Shown here piece by piece: positions 9,611 through 17,474 of a stretch of 51,142 nt of DNA (positions are counted from its first letter, which is position 1; each line of letters opens with the position of its first letter). Made by a program: the position numbers and the translations under genes. The notes under the pieces are model-generated. The model had not been told where the DNA came from. It worked only from the letters and a program-made list of their open reading frames with translations, and ran no database searches. The DNA lies in NCBI GenBank assembly GCA_947462095.1, contig CANHNQ010000011.1:1-51142 (forward strand). The letters run 5' to 3'. Source of the stretch: Gemmatimonadota bacterium (lineage in GTDB: Bacteria > Gemmatimonadota > Gemmatimonadetes > Gemmatimonadales > Gemmatimonadaceae).

Positions 9611-9640
9611 TTGACTAGTGTGGCCGACCACCCCTAGCTT
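9611..9640 (+). promoter_or_regulatory. Candidate sigma-70-like promoter for the Big2 lipoprotein gene
   Basis: TTGACT (9611-9616), then TAGCTT (9635-9640) after an 18-nt spacer. The -35 is good and the -10 is weak (3 of 6). If correct, the mRNA would have a leader of about 365 nt before the ATG at 10011. Confidence 0.35.
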
Positions 9641-9997
9641 AGGGCCTTGAAGATGGCGGGAAACGTGTGCGAATCATCCTTCGGGGTGATCGCGCGCCTT
9701 TTCCTGCCGATATGCGTTTGAAACGTGCGAGCGATCGCGCGTGCAGGAGTCACGAGGAACCGACGCTTGGGTTGGCGACGCGTGATGCAGGACCAGCAGG
9801 TCAGTAGTTCGGTTCTTCGGGCATCATGGTTTTTGCACGACAGGAATGTTGATTCGGCCGCTCCCCGAGCCACGTCCTGCTCCTCTGTGAACGGCGCATG
9901 ATGAAGCGGTCGCCAAAGCGGCGCGCGCTTACCAAAGCAAGACGTTGTTGGTGAGGCAACCCACCCTCACGAACGGCAGATACCTCCACGACCTCGA

Positions 9998-10006
9998 AAG
10001 AGGGGG
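9998..10006 (+). promoter_or_regulatory. Ribosome-binding site of the Big2 lipoprotein gene
   Basis: A purine run AAGAGGGGG ends 4 nt before the ATG at 10011. It fixes that start over alternatives and suggests strong translation. Confidence 0.7.
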
Positions 10007-10010
10007 ATGA

Positions 10011-13000
10011 ATGCAACTCTTTTCTCGGAACAAGGCGATCGTTGCCCTGAGCCTTGGCGCCTTGGCGCTGGGTGCTTGCGGCGATGACGTGACGGTGCCT
10101 GTGGCACCGGCCGCGCCGATCACGCTCTCCATCACGCCGCCTTCGGCCAACATGAACATTGGCGAAGCGGTGAATTTTGCTGTGCAGATTTCGGGAGGCC
10201 CGAGCACCGGCGCCCCGACGCTTGCCAGCTGCACGTCGAGCTCGGCCACGGTCGCCACGGCGACGGTGTCTGGTTCGTCCTGCCGCGTGACCGCGATCGG
10301 CGCGGGTAACGCGACGATCACGGCGGCGGCGTCGACGGGTCAGTCGGCGGCGGCGTCGGTCTCGGTGGCCGCTCCGGCTGCTGCGATCAGCGGCCTGGTG
10401 GTTTCGCCGAGCGCGGCCAGCGTGCCGGTGAACCAGACGGTGTCGATCGTGCCGACGGTGAACCGCGGTGCGTCGGCGGTCACGGTGGCGTACACGTACG
10501 CCTCGTCGACGGCCTCGGTGGCCACGGTGACGGCGGCTGGTGTGGTGACTGCGGTCGCCCCCGGCGTTGCCACCATCACGGTGACGGCCACGGGTACGGG
10601 CACGGGCTTCACGACCACGACGCTCACGTCGGCGGCCGCCATCACGGTGACGGCGCTTCCCACGGGCCTCACGTCGCTGAACGTCACGCCGACCACGCTG
10701 TCGCTGTCGGCTGGCGCCACGGCCCAGCTCGTCGCCTCGGCGCAGCAGCCTGCGGGCGCGGCGGCCGCGGCCATCACGTACGGCACGACCGCGCCGGCCA
10801 TCGCCAACGTGAGCGCGACCGGTCTCGTGACCGCGGTCGCTCCCGGCACGGCCGTCATCACGGTCTCGGCCACGTCGGCCGCGAACGCGAACTTCGCCGC
10901 TGCCACGCTGTCGGGCTCGGTTGCCGTCACGGTGTCGCCGTCGGCGCAGCTCTCGATCGCCAGCATCACGTCGGGCTTGAACTTCCAGGCCGTCGACATC
11001 AACAGCGTGAACGGCCAGATCACGGTCACCACGAACCTGACCACCAACGGCAACAACGTGTCGGGCGTCCAGCTCTTCGCGTGCGCGGCCGGCACCACCT
11101 GCCCGGCCGTCGGCCAGACGCCGGTGGCGCAGCAGCTGTTCGGTTCGTCGGGTGCCGCGTCGGGCGCGATCTCGTTCCTCGTGAACACGGCGGCCTTCAC
11201 GGTTGCGTCGGACTTCTCGAGCGCGAGCACGCTGTTCCGCAACGGCCAGACGACCCTCGTCGCCACGGCCACGTCGGCCACGGGCTCCAGCTCGGCCAAC
11301 AGCAACCTCGCGGTGCTGAACCTGACCAACGTTGACGGCTACGCGGCCTCGCACACGGCGCCGACGAACACCGCCCGTGACGCGAACGGCGATGCCTGGT
11401 ACGGCGGCCCGGTTGCGGCCGGCCGCGGCTCGGTCACGGTCGTTCCGGTCCTCTACACGGCTGGTCGCACGATCAGCACGGCCGTTGTCACCATGAACGG
11501 CTGCCGCGCCGCGAACGCGGACACGGTTCGCTTCACGACGGGTACCGACGTCGCTCCGTGGACGGCTACCTACGGCACCTCGGCCACCGCGCCGACGGGC
11601 ACGAAGACGATCACCTGCAGCCGCTCGAACACCGCGACGACGCCGACGGTCACGTCGATCGACAACAACAACGTGTCGCTCAACGTGTCGGCCGGTAACT
11701 TCCTGACGTCGACCAACACGACGGTGGCCGTCAACGCTCCGGCGTCGATCCGCACCGACTACCAGGCGCCGCAGTCGGGCTCCGCGCTGGCCATCAACAG
11801 CCAGAACGGCTCGAACAACAGCTGGGTGAACGCCGCGTTCAACTTCGACACCGCCGGCGTGATCACGACCCCGGTGGACTCGGGTGTCGGTATCCCGACC
11901 GCGCGCGTGATCGAGTATGCGGGCTGCCCCGTGAACACGGACTCCACGACGAACACCTGGTCGGTTGCTCGTACGGGTAACGACGTGCCGGAGTGCGGTT
12001 CCAGCCAGGCGAACAACGTGTACCTGCTCCGCTACCGCGCGACGGACCGTCTCGGCAACGCCGTGTCGGCGACGTCGGGCGTGGTCTTCTCGGGCCGTTT
12101 CGGCGTCGACAAGACGGCTCCGCAGGTTCGCTACTCGGCCGGCTCGCGTGGCAACGCCACGGTGCTCAACACGACCGCTGGTGACTCCACGCTGTTCCAG
12201 ATCGAAGCGCTCGACGAGCGCTCGGGTCTGAACTCGACGCTTGCTTCTGCGGCTGATCACTACCTGGTGCGTGCCAACCGCATGAGCACCACGAACCGCG
12301 CCGGTGCTTGCGCCGTCGGTTCGTACCCGACCGTGGGTGGCGTGACGGCGACGAACGCCGGTGGCGCGTTCATCACCGCTCCGAACTGCCTCATGGCCGC
12401 CATGGCCGGTTCGTACGGTTCGGTCACGGCCGATGGCTACTCGACGCTTCAGAACATCACGGCGTCGGTCGCCGGCAACGAAGGCTACTACACGTACCGC
12501 GCTCGCGTGCGTGACGAAGCTGGTAACGTGACCACGTCGGACATCCGCAGCGTCCTGCTGGCGAAGTCGGCGCCGTTCACGACGACCGCTGATGCGCTGA
12601 TCACCAGCCTCACGGCCAGCTACGCCGGCACGTTCACGGGCTTCTTCCGTGACTCCGTGGAAACGCAGGGTTACGGCCTGCGTCTTCGCTACACGAACGG
12701 TGGCTCGAACACCGTGTCGCTCGGCTTCCCGATGATCGCGACGACGGCCACGTCGTTCAACAACGTGATCACGCGTGACTCGCTCACGGCTCTGTCCACG
12801 CCGTTCACGTCGGGTGTCCGTCTGTACACGAACATCGAGTACACGAACAACGACGGCACGCTCAGCGCGACGCCGACCGTGGACTCGCTGGGTGCACACG
12901 GCCTGTACGCGCAGAACTTCGGTGGTCTCTCGAACACCGGCTTCTCCACGTTCCTGACCGGCATCACCACGTTCGACGCCACCCGTTGGGGCAACGGCGC

Positions 13001-13436
13001 GGCCGGCAGCGTGAAGAACGCGAACCTGCTCTCGTTCAACTTCGACACGACGACGGTCTCGGGCTACAACAGCCCGGCCGGCGGCCTCAAGGCTCGCGCC
13101 TTCGGCAACGTCGACCTCACGAACTCGCCGTTCGCTCGTGTGGACTTCTACCACCGGGTCGGTGTGACGAGCACGTGGGAATACGCGGGCTCGGTTGATG
13201 GAACGGCCACGCCGTGCACGAACCCGTCGCAGAGCTGCGGTGTGTATGTTGCCGAGAACAACTCGCAGCGTGCCTACACCTACGTGCTGCGCTCGGTCGG
13301 CTCGGGCGCCGAATCGTTCTCCAGCCTGTCTGTGGGCGGACTGGGATCGGGCGAGTGGGTTGCGGTCGGTGTGCACTCGACGGGCGGCCGCGTGCTGCTC
13401 ACCGGTGGCGCGTTCGACGTGATCCCGCCGGCCTAA
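10011..13436 (+). CDS. Large surface lipoprotein with Big2-type Ig-like domains
   Basis: 1141 residues. The signal peptide ends in a lipobox ALGAC with lipidated Cys23. Residues from about 37 to 315 form three Ig-like Big2 repeats, recognisable by the recurring signature [I/V]A-V-[S/T]-A-x-G-V-V-T-A-V-A-P-G-x-A-x-I-T-V. The remaining 820 residues are rich in Thr, Ser, Asn and Gly with predicted beta character and paired cysteines (for example CAAGTTCPAVG, CTNPSQSCG), and I do not assign them to a family. Likely role is an outer-surface or outer-membrane-anchored structural or adhesive protein; that is inferred from architecture. It is monocistronic, with its own ribosome-binding site, a long leader and a strong terminator. 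The nearly full-length open frame on the opposite strand is a composition artefact. Confidence 0.85.
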   Translation: MQLFSRNKAIVALSLGALALGACGDDVTVPVAPAAPITLSITPPSANMNIGEAVNFAVQISGGPSTGAPTLASCTSSSATVATATVSGSSCRVTAIGAGNATITAAASTGQSAAASVSVAAPAAAISGLVVSPSAASVPVNQTVSIVPTVNRGASAVTVAYTYASSTASVATVTAAGVVTAVAPGVATITVTATGTGTGFTTTTLTSAAAITVTALPTGLTSLNVTPTTLSLSAGATAQLVASAQQPAGAAAAAITYGTTAPAIANVSATGLVTAVAPGTAVITVSATSAANANFAAATLSGSVAVTVSPSAQLSIASITSGLNFQAVDINSVNGQITVTTNLTTNGNNVSGVQLFACAAGTTCPAVGQTPVAQQLFGSSGAASGAISFLVNTAAFTVASDFSSASTLFRNGQTTLVATATSATGSSSANSNLAVLNLTNVDGYAASHTAPTNTARDANGDAWYGGPVAAGRGSVTVVPVLYTAGRTISTAVVTMNGCRAANADTVRFTTGTDVAPWTATYGTSATAPTGTKTITCSRSNTATTPTVTSIDNNNVSLNVSAGNFLTSTNTTVAVNAPASIRTDYQAPQSGSALAINSQNGSNNSWVNAAFNFDTAGVITTPVDSGVGIPTARVIEYAGCPVNTDSTTNTWSVARTGNDVPECGSSQANNVYLLRYRATDRLGNAVSATSGVVFSGRFGVDKTAPQVRYSAGSRGNATVLNTTAGDSTLFQIEALDERSGLNSTLASAADHYLVRANRMSTTNRAGACAVGSYPTVGGVTATNAGGAFITAPNCLMAAMAGSYGSVTADGYSTLQNITASVAGNEGYYTYRARVRDEAGNVTTSDIRSVLLAKSAPFTTTADALITSLTASYAGTFTGFFRDSVETQGYGLRLRYTNGGSNTVSLGFPMIATTATSFNNVITRDSLTALSTPFTSGVRLYTNIEYTNNDGTLSATPTVDSLGAHGLYAQNFGGLSNTGFSTFLTGITTFDATRWGNGAAGSVKNANLLSFNFDTTTVSGYNSPAGGLKARAFGNVDLTNSPFARVDFYHRVGVTSTWEYAGSVDGTATPCTNPSQSCGVYVAENNSQRAYTYVLRSVGSGAESFSSLSVGGLGSGEWVAVGVHSTGGRVLLTGGAFDVIPPA

Positions 13437-13445
13437 TTGCCTGAC

Positions 13446-13478
13446 CGGCCGGAGTCGCCCTCGTGGCGGCTCCGGCCG
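13446..13478 (+). terminator. Stem-loop just after the Big2 lipoprotein stop codon
   Basis: A 13-bp stem with one internal mismatch (CGGCCGGAG...CTCCGGCCG) begins 10 nt after the stop codon. No T-run follows, so on its own it is probably an mRNA 3'-end protecting hairpin that works with the terminator 23 nt downstream. Confidence 0.45.
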
Positions 13479-13501
13479 ATCGGTAACCGGTACAGTGAAA
13501 G

Positions 13502-13537
13502 CGGCCCCAGCAGAGATTGCTGGGGCCGTTTCGTTTT
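13502..13537 (+). terminator. Intrinsic terminator of the Big2 lipoprotein gene
   Basis: A perfect 11-bp stem (CGGCCCCAGCA / TGCTGGGGCCG), 5-nt loop, followed directly by TTTCGTTTT. This is a classical rho-independent terminator for plus-strand transcription. Confidence 0.88.
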
Positions 13538-13544
13538 CCTACAA

Positions 13545-13585
13545 ACAACGAGGGGCCGGTGTCAAAGACACCGGCCCCTCGTTGT
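13545..13585. terminator. Perfect 19-bp hairpin terminating the small lipoprotein gene
   Basis: A 19-bp perfect stem with a 3-nt loop (ACAACGAGGGGCC... on the left arm) lies 17 nt beyond the stop of the convergent minus-strand gene. On the minus strand it is followed by GTTTGTAGG. It probably serves that gene and may also back up the plus-strand terminator next to it. Confidence 0.75.
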
Positions 13586-13601
13586 CATCCGCGAGCGCCC
13601 G

Positions 13602-14036
13602 TTAACGCTGTGCGGCGCCAGCGCTGTCCGTGGTTGCCCGCAACGGCGACGGCAACTTGTACTGCTCCATCGCCTCCACGTAATAGGCCCAACCCCAGCC
13701 CATCACCTTGGCATCGATCAGCACGATCGGCGTCTCGACGCTCTGCAGCACGGGATCAGTCACGTTGCCGGGCTCCTCGCGATAGTAGAGCACCTCGTAC
13801 GTCTTTCCATCGATAAAATAGACGCTCCGGCGGAAGCCGTTCTCCAGGCGGAGCGTATCGGCGTACACGGCGGTAAGTGGGCCCTTGCCGATGATCATCG
13901 CCAGCGAGTCCTTCGGCATCCCCTCATGCACGGGCTTGAGCAGCTTTTCACCAACTTCCTGGCGGTCGCTACAGGCCGACGCCAACAGCAATAACCCGCC
14001 CATCAGTGCGGACGAGCGAAAAAATGAACGTGTCAT
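13602..14036 (-). CDS. Small lipoprotein, possible BamE/SmpA-like fold
   Basis: 144 residues from the ATG at 14034-14036; the longer upstream frame lacks signal-peptide character. Residues 1-22 form a lipoprotein signal (GGLLLLASAC, Cys22). The mature part contains VHEGMPKDSLAMIIGKGPLT, resembling the 'GMTxxEVxxxLGxP' start of BamE/SmpA-like domains, then strands with YFIDGKTYEVLYYRE. BamE-like proteins bind at the outer membrane; this assignment is tentative because the similarity is a short motif recognised by eye. The gene is monocistronic, converges on the Big2 lipoprotein gene and shares the double terminator between them. Confidence 0.72.
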   Translation of the reverse strand: MTRSFFRSSALMGGLLLLASACSDRQEVGEKLLKPVHEGMPKDSLAMIIGKGPLTAVYADTLRLENGFRRSVYFIDGKTYEVLYYREEPGNVTDPVLQSVETPIVLIDAKVMGWGWAYYVEAMEQYKLPSPLRATTDSAGAAQR

Positions 14037-14214
14037 GGTTGATTTAAGAGAGCGGGGAATCACACGACCGCTGCCCGATGGCGCGCGTGTGCTATCCAGA
14101 AACAGGCAGACACCGTAGAAGTTAGAAAGGATAGCCACCGTGGAGAAGTGTACGTTCGCGCCGTGTCCCGGTGCGAGCCATTGGATGGGCGTCGTCGCTC
14201 GACTACCAAACGAA

Positions 14215-14245
14215 AGGCCCCGGTGAGCACTGCTCACCGGGGCCT
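14215..14245 (-). terminator. Intrinsic terminator of the seven-repeat Ig lipoprotein gene
   Basis: Inverted repeat with left arm AGGCCCCGGTGAGCA and its complement around a tiny loop. In the minus-strand reading direction it is followed by TTCGTTTGG. It lies 24 nt past the stop codon of the minus-strand gene at 14270. Confidence 0.8.
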
Positions 14246-14269
14246 CTCAGATTCCGGCAGAACCGATCG

Positions 14270-16543
14270 CTACGGGACCGTGGCGGTGAACGTGATCGGA
14301 TTGCCGCTGATGCCGGACCCGGTCACGGTGGCGATCAGCGTACGCGCGCCGCTGCCGGCACCCATCGTCCACGTGCCCACACTCGCAAAGCCCAACGCGT
14401 CGGTCGTGACGCTGGGCGATCCCACGGTCGATGTCCCGGTTCCGACGGTGAAGGTCACCGTCGCGCCGACGACCGCATTCCCGTAGGTATCCGTAACCCG
14501 GACCACCGGAACGGTCGCCACGGCTGCCGAGGCGGTGGCTGCCTGACTGAGCAGAGATCCACTACTGACAGCGACCTGCGCCGCCGCCAGCGCCGTACCG
14601 GACACGCTCCACGTGACCTCACTGGTGAGTGTGAGCCCCGCCACGAGTACCTGCACGCTGTACAACCCTGCCGCGGTGCCGAGGCGCCATGACGTGAGCT
14701 GCGCCAGTCCATCAACGCCCGTGGTCTTGGTGGCGCCCGAAAGCGCCGCGCCAGCGCCATCGACCACCTCGAACGTGACCGTGGCACCGCTCACGGGATT
14801 CCCGTTGCTGTCGACCACGCGGACCGTCGGAAGCGCGGTCACGAAACTGTTGACCGGAAGGTCGCTCAGGATGGACGCGCCAACCACCTGAACACCAGCG
14901 GCCACACCTGCGCTCGCGGTGGCCGTGAACACGACGTCCGGCAAGTTGGCCAGCGACGCCGTGAGTGTCTGCGCGCCGGCCGTATTGCCCAAACGCCAAC
15001 TGCCCACCGTGGCCACGCCCAGCGCATTGGTCAGCGCGGTACCGTCGGTGACCGAGCCACTGTTCAAGCCGGGGGTGAAGGTGACCGTCACGCCGGAGAC
15101 CGGGTTTCCGCGGTTGTCGCGAACGACCACTGACGGCGCCACGGCGACCAGCGATCCGGCGGTGCCGGACAGGCTCGTACCACCAGACGCGGACATCGAG
15201 GCCGGCGCGCCAGCGGTGGCGGTGGCAGAGAAGGTGGCCGGATTCCCGGCCAGCGACAGCCCAGTGGCGGTGGCGCGAAGCGTATTGGCCCCGGGCGTCT
15301 CGCCGAGCGTCCACGCCCCAACGGTGGCCACACCATTCGCGTCGGTGACCGGCCGGCGTACCAGCGCGCTTCCGCCGCCGCTGGTCACTTCAAACACGAC
15401 TTCCTGTCCGGCGATCGGGTTGCCCAGCGCATCGGTGATCCGCACGGCCGGATCGATCGGCAGCGTACGGCCGACGCTGGCCGTCTGATTGTTTCCCGCG
15501 AAGATGCTGAGCGAGGTCGCCGCACCCGCGCGTGCCGTCGCGGTAAACACCGTGGTCACGGTGCCGACCGACGCGGTCAGTGTGTAGTTGCCGAGCGACG
15601 CCCCGACCTGCCAGCTATCGGGAGTCGCGAGGCCGTTGCTGTTCGTGACCTTCGAGGCGCCGACGACCGTTGAACCGCTGGAAGCGGTGAAGGTGACCGT
15701 GACATTGCTGACCGGATTTCCCGCCGCGTCGACCACGCGGACCGACGGAACCGGCGACACGAGTGCCCCTGCCGTCGCGGTGAGGCTGGTGGATCCCTGC
15801 GCCTGAAGTGCCGCTGGCGCTCCGGCGGTGGCCGTGGCGTTGAACGTGACAGGGTTGGACGTCACTCCGTTCGCCACGACCAGCGCGGTCAGGCGATTCG
15901 CCCCGGTCGTCGCGCCGAGGGTCCAGGAGCCGACCGTTGCCACACCGCTGGCGTTGGTGGTGGCACCCGCGCCGGCAACGGAGCCACCGCCCGCCGACAC
16001 GCTGAAAAACACCGACGTGCCGCTGACCGGATTGTTGAATCGATCACGCACCAGCACCGCCGGTGCGGTAGTGACCGCGGCACCCGCCACGGCACTTTGA
16101 TTGTCACCGGCCTGAATCGCGACCGACGCCGGCGCACCGGCGGATGCCGAGGCCGTGAAGTTGACTTGGGTCGTGACGCCGGAAATCGCGGCCGACACCC
16201 GCTGCTGCCCCGTGGTGCCACCAAGCCGCCAGCGGGTGCTCGCGGCGCCGGTGTTATCGGTGGTGTCCACCGCGGGGGTCGTGGATCCGCCGCCCTCGGC
16301 GACGGTGAACGTGACCACGATGCCGCCCAGCGCGGCACCTCGGTCGTCGGTCACCTTCACCACGAGCGGATCTCCCACGAGCTCCCCAACCGTACCGGTG
16401 AAGCTGGTGGAGCCCACGGCCGCCACCGACGAGGGGGGACGGGGGCCGTCGTCGCCGTTGCAGGCGGCGAGAAGCAGGCCGGTCAGCGCCGTGGCTGCCG
16501 CACGCGGCAGCGAGGAGCGGAAAAGAGACGGTAGTCTCTGCAT
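14270..16543 (-). CDS. Lipoprotein with seven tandem Ig-like (Big1/invasin-type) repeats
   Basis: 757 residues from the ATG at 16541-16543. The signal peptide ends TGLLLAAC with a textbook lipobox and lipidated Cys28. The rest is seven repeats of about 95-105 residues. Each starts with a strand ending in a G/S-rich turn, then V-R-V-x-D-x-x-G-N-P-V-S-G-x-x-V-T-F, a GGGS loop, T-N-A-x-G-V-A-T-V-G-S-W-x-L-G and A-T-A-x-A-G-A-P-A. This is the Big1/invasin-like pattern found in adhesins. It may act as an extended surface stalk; no terminal catalytic or binding domain is visible. Some in-frame sequence upstream (to 16648) contains further start codons, but the hydrophobic signal immediately follows the chosen ATG. 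No good ribosome-binding site is visible. Confidence 0.85.
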   Translation of the reverse strand: MQRLPSLFRSSLPRAAATALTGLLLAACNGDDGPRPPSSVAAVGSTSFTGTVGELVGDPLVVKVTDDRGAALGGIVVTFTVAEGGGSTTPAVDTTDNTGAASTRWRLGGTTGQQRVSAAISGVTTQVNFTASASAGAPASVAIQAGDNQSAVAGAAVTTAPAVLVRDRFNNPVSGTSVFFSVSAGGGSVAGAGATTNASGVATVGSWTLGATTGANRLTALVVANGVTSNPVTFNATATAGAPAALQAQGSTSLTATAGALVSPVPSVRVVDAAGNPVSNVTVTFTASSGSTVVGASKVTNSNGLATPDSWQVGASLGNYTLTASVGTVTTVFTATARAGAATSLSIFAGNNQTASVGRTLPIDPAVRITDALGNPIAGQEVVFEVTSGGGSALVRRPVTDANGVATVGAWTLGETPGANTLRATATGLSLAGNPATFSATATAGAPASMSASGGTSLSGTAGSLVAVAPSVVVRDNRGNPVSGVTVTFTPGLNSGSVTDGTALTNALGVATVGSWRLGNTAGAQTLTASLANLPDVVFTATASAGVAAGVQVVGASILSDLPVNSFVTALPTVRVVDSNGNPVSGATVTFEVVDGAGAALSGATKTTGVDGLAQLTSWRLGTAAGLYSVQVLVAGLTLTSEVTWSVSGTALAAAQVAVSSGSLLSQAATASAAVATVPVVRVTDTYGNAVVGATVTFTVGTGTSTVGSPSVTTDALGFASVGTWTMGAGSGARTLIATVTGSGISGNPITFTATVP

Positions 16544-16688
16544 GAACGGGGGTATTGAGGGTGGGAGATCAGGGCAATTCGTGATACACGCAACTGCGAG
16601 GTACGCCATGGAGACACTACTGCGCCGTCTTGCCGTGCGATAGAGCATTGAGGATGCCGCGCCTCGTTACGGTACAGCGCGGTCGCGG

Positions 16689-17399
16689 TCAGTCGGCGCC
16701 GACGAGCTGGTCGTACAGCGGAACGGGAAGGGGGGCCGCGGTGAGTGTGAAGACGCTGGCGAATCCTTCCGTGACCGCCTCCTGCACCTGCGCAACGCTC
16801 GGCACGGGCCGGTTGGCCGCCGCGCATTCGCGTGCCACGGTGCTCATGGCGACGCCATCGATCCCGCAGGGCACCGTGTGTGCGAAGGTACTGAGATCGT
16901 TCTCCACGTTGAGCGCCACCCCGTGCCAGGTCACCCAGTCCTTCGCGTGCACTCCGATACTGGCCAACTTGCGACGACCACCGGCGTCTTCCCGCCAGAC
17001 ACCGGTGAGTCCCGCCACGCGACCGGTTTCGAGTCCAAAGGTGCGGAGTGCCACCATGATCGACTCTTCCACCTGCCGCAGGTACCAGTGCAGGTCCTGC
17101 TTGTGTCGCTTGAGGTCGATGATGGGATACGCCACCAGCTGACCCGGTTCGTGAATCGTCACGTCACCGCCGCGCTCCACGTCGCGCAGCTGCACGCCGC
17201 TCGCGGCCAAGTACTCCGGCGTGGCCAACAGATGCCCGGGCTTGGTACTGCGGCCGAGCGTGACCACTGGCGGATGTTGCACCAGAATCAGCAGATCCTG
17301 ATCGAGCGCCCCGGAAATCCGCGCCGCTGCGGCGCGCTTCTGGATGCCCCACGCCACATCGTACGGGGTGAGGCCGAGATCGAGGAGATACAATTGCAT
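16689..17399 (-). CDS. lipB: Octanoyl-[acyl-carrier-protein]:protein octanoyltransferase
   Basis: 236 residues. LipB moves octanoate from acyl carrier protein to the lipoyl domains of E2 and GcvH. Diagnostic segments: QHPPVVTLGR (41-50), RGGDVTIHEPGQLVAYP (His83), RRKLASIGV (catalytic Lys144), WHGVALNV and the catalytic Cys178 in VPCGI. The usual RGGxxTxHGPGQ reads HEPGQ here, a Glu in place of Gly. It is the last gene of the minus-strand PDH/lipoate cluster, 75 nt after lpdA and separated from it by a heptanucleotide inverted repeat. It pairs functionally with lipA at the other end of the cluster. Confidence 0.95.
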   Translation of the reverse strand: MQLYLLDLGLTPYDVAWGIQKRAAAARISGALDQDLLILVQHPPVVTLGRSTKPGHLLATPEYLAASGVQLRDVERGGDVTIHEPGQLVAYPIIDLKRHKQDLHWYLRQVEESIMVALRTFGLETGRVAGLTGVWREDAGGRRKLASIGVHAKDWVTWHGVALNVENDLSTFAHTVPCGIDGVAMSTVARECAAANRPVPSVAQVQEAVTEGFASVFTLTAAPLPVPLYDQLVGAD

Positions 17400-17411
17400 A
17401 AAAGCAAGTAA

Positions 17412-17467
17412 GGGGTAGGGAGTGGGGAGTAGGAAGTACTCCCTACTCCGTACTCCCTACCCCCTAC
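17412..17467. repeat. Inverted array of eight heptanucleotides
   Basis: Fifty-six bases that divide exactly into eight 7-mers: four variants of GGAGTAG followed by four variants of TCCCTAC, the complementary orientation. It fills almost the whole lpdA-lipB gap. It can fold as a long imperfect hairpin, and the G-rich half has four G-runs. It may terminate or attenuate transcription between lpdA and lipB, or be a mobile or expandable repeat. Confidence 0.8.
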
Positions 17468-17474
17468 TTCGCCG

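Larger units (their letters stand above)
9409..10010. other. 602-bp non-coding region between helicase and Big2 lipoprotein
   Basis: No convincing gene on either strand; open frames here are extensions or shadows. It holds the -10-like hexamer of the minus-strand helicase (9414-9419), an inverted repeat at 9537-9545/9581-9589, a palindrome at 9581-9596, a promoter-like TTGACT at 9611, about 370 nt of possible leader for the plus-strand lipoprotein, a 6-bp hairpin (9951-9956/9965-9970) and a strong ribosome-binding site. Confidence 0.7.

Noticed and set aside
9801-13376. 1191-residue open frame on the minus strand opposite the Big2 lipoprotein
   Set aside because: Arg/His-rich, low-complexity and without domains. 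It is the antisense of a GC-rich gene that has a lipobox, a Shine-Dalgarno and terminators on the plus strand.
17412-17467. CRISPR array
   Set aside because: The units are 7 bp and directly adjacent, with no spacers and no cas genes anywhere in the window.
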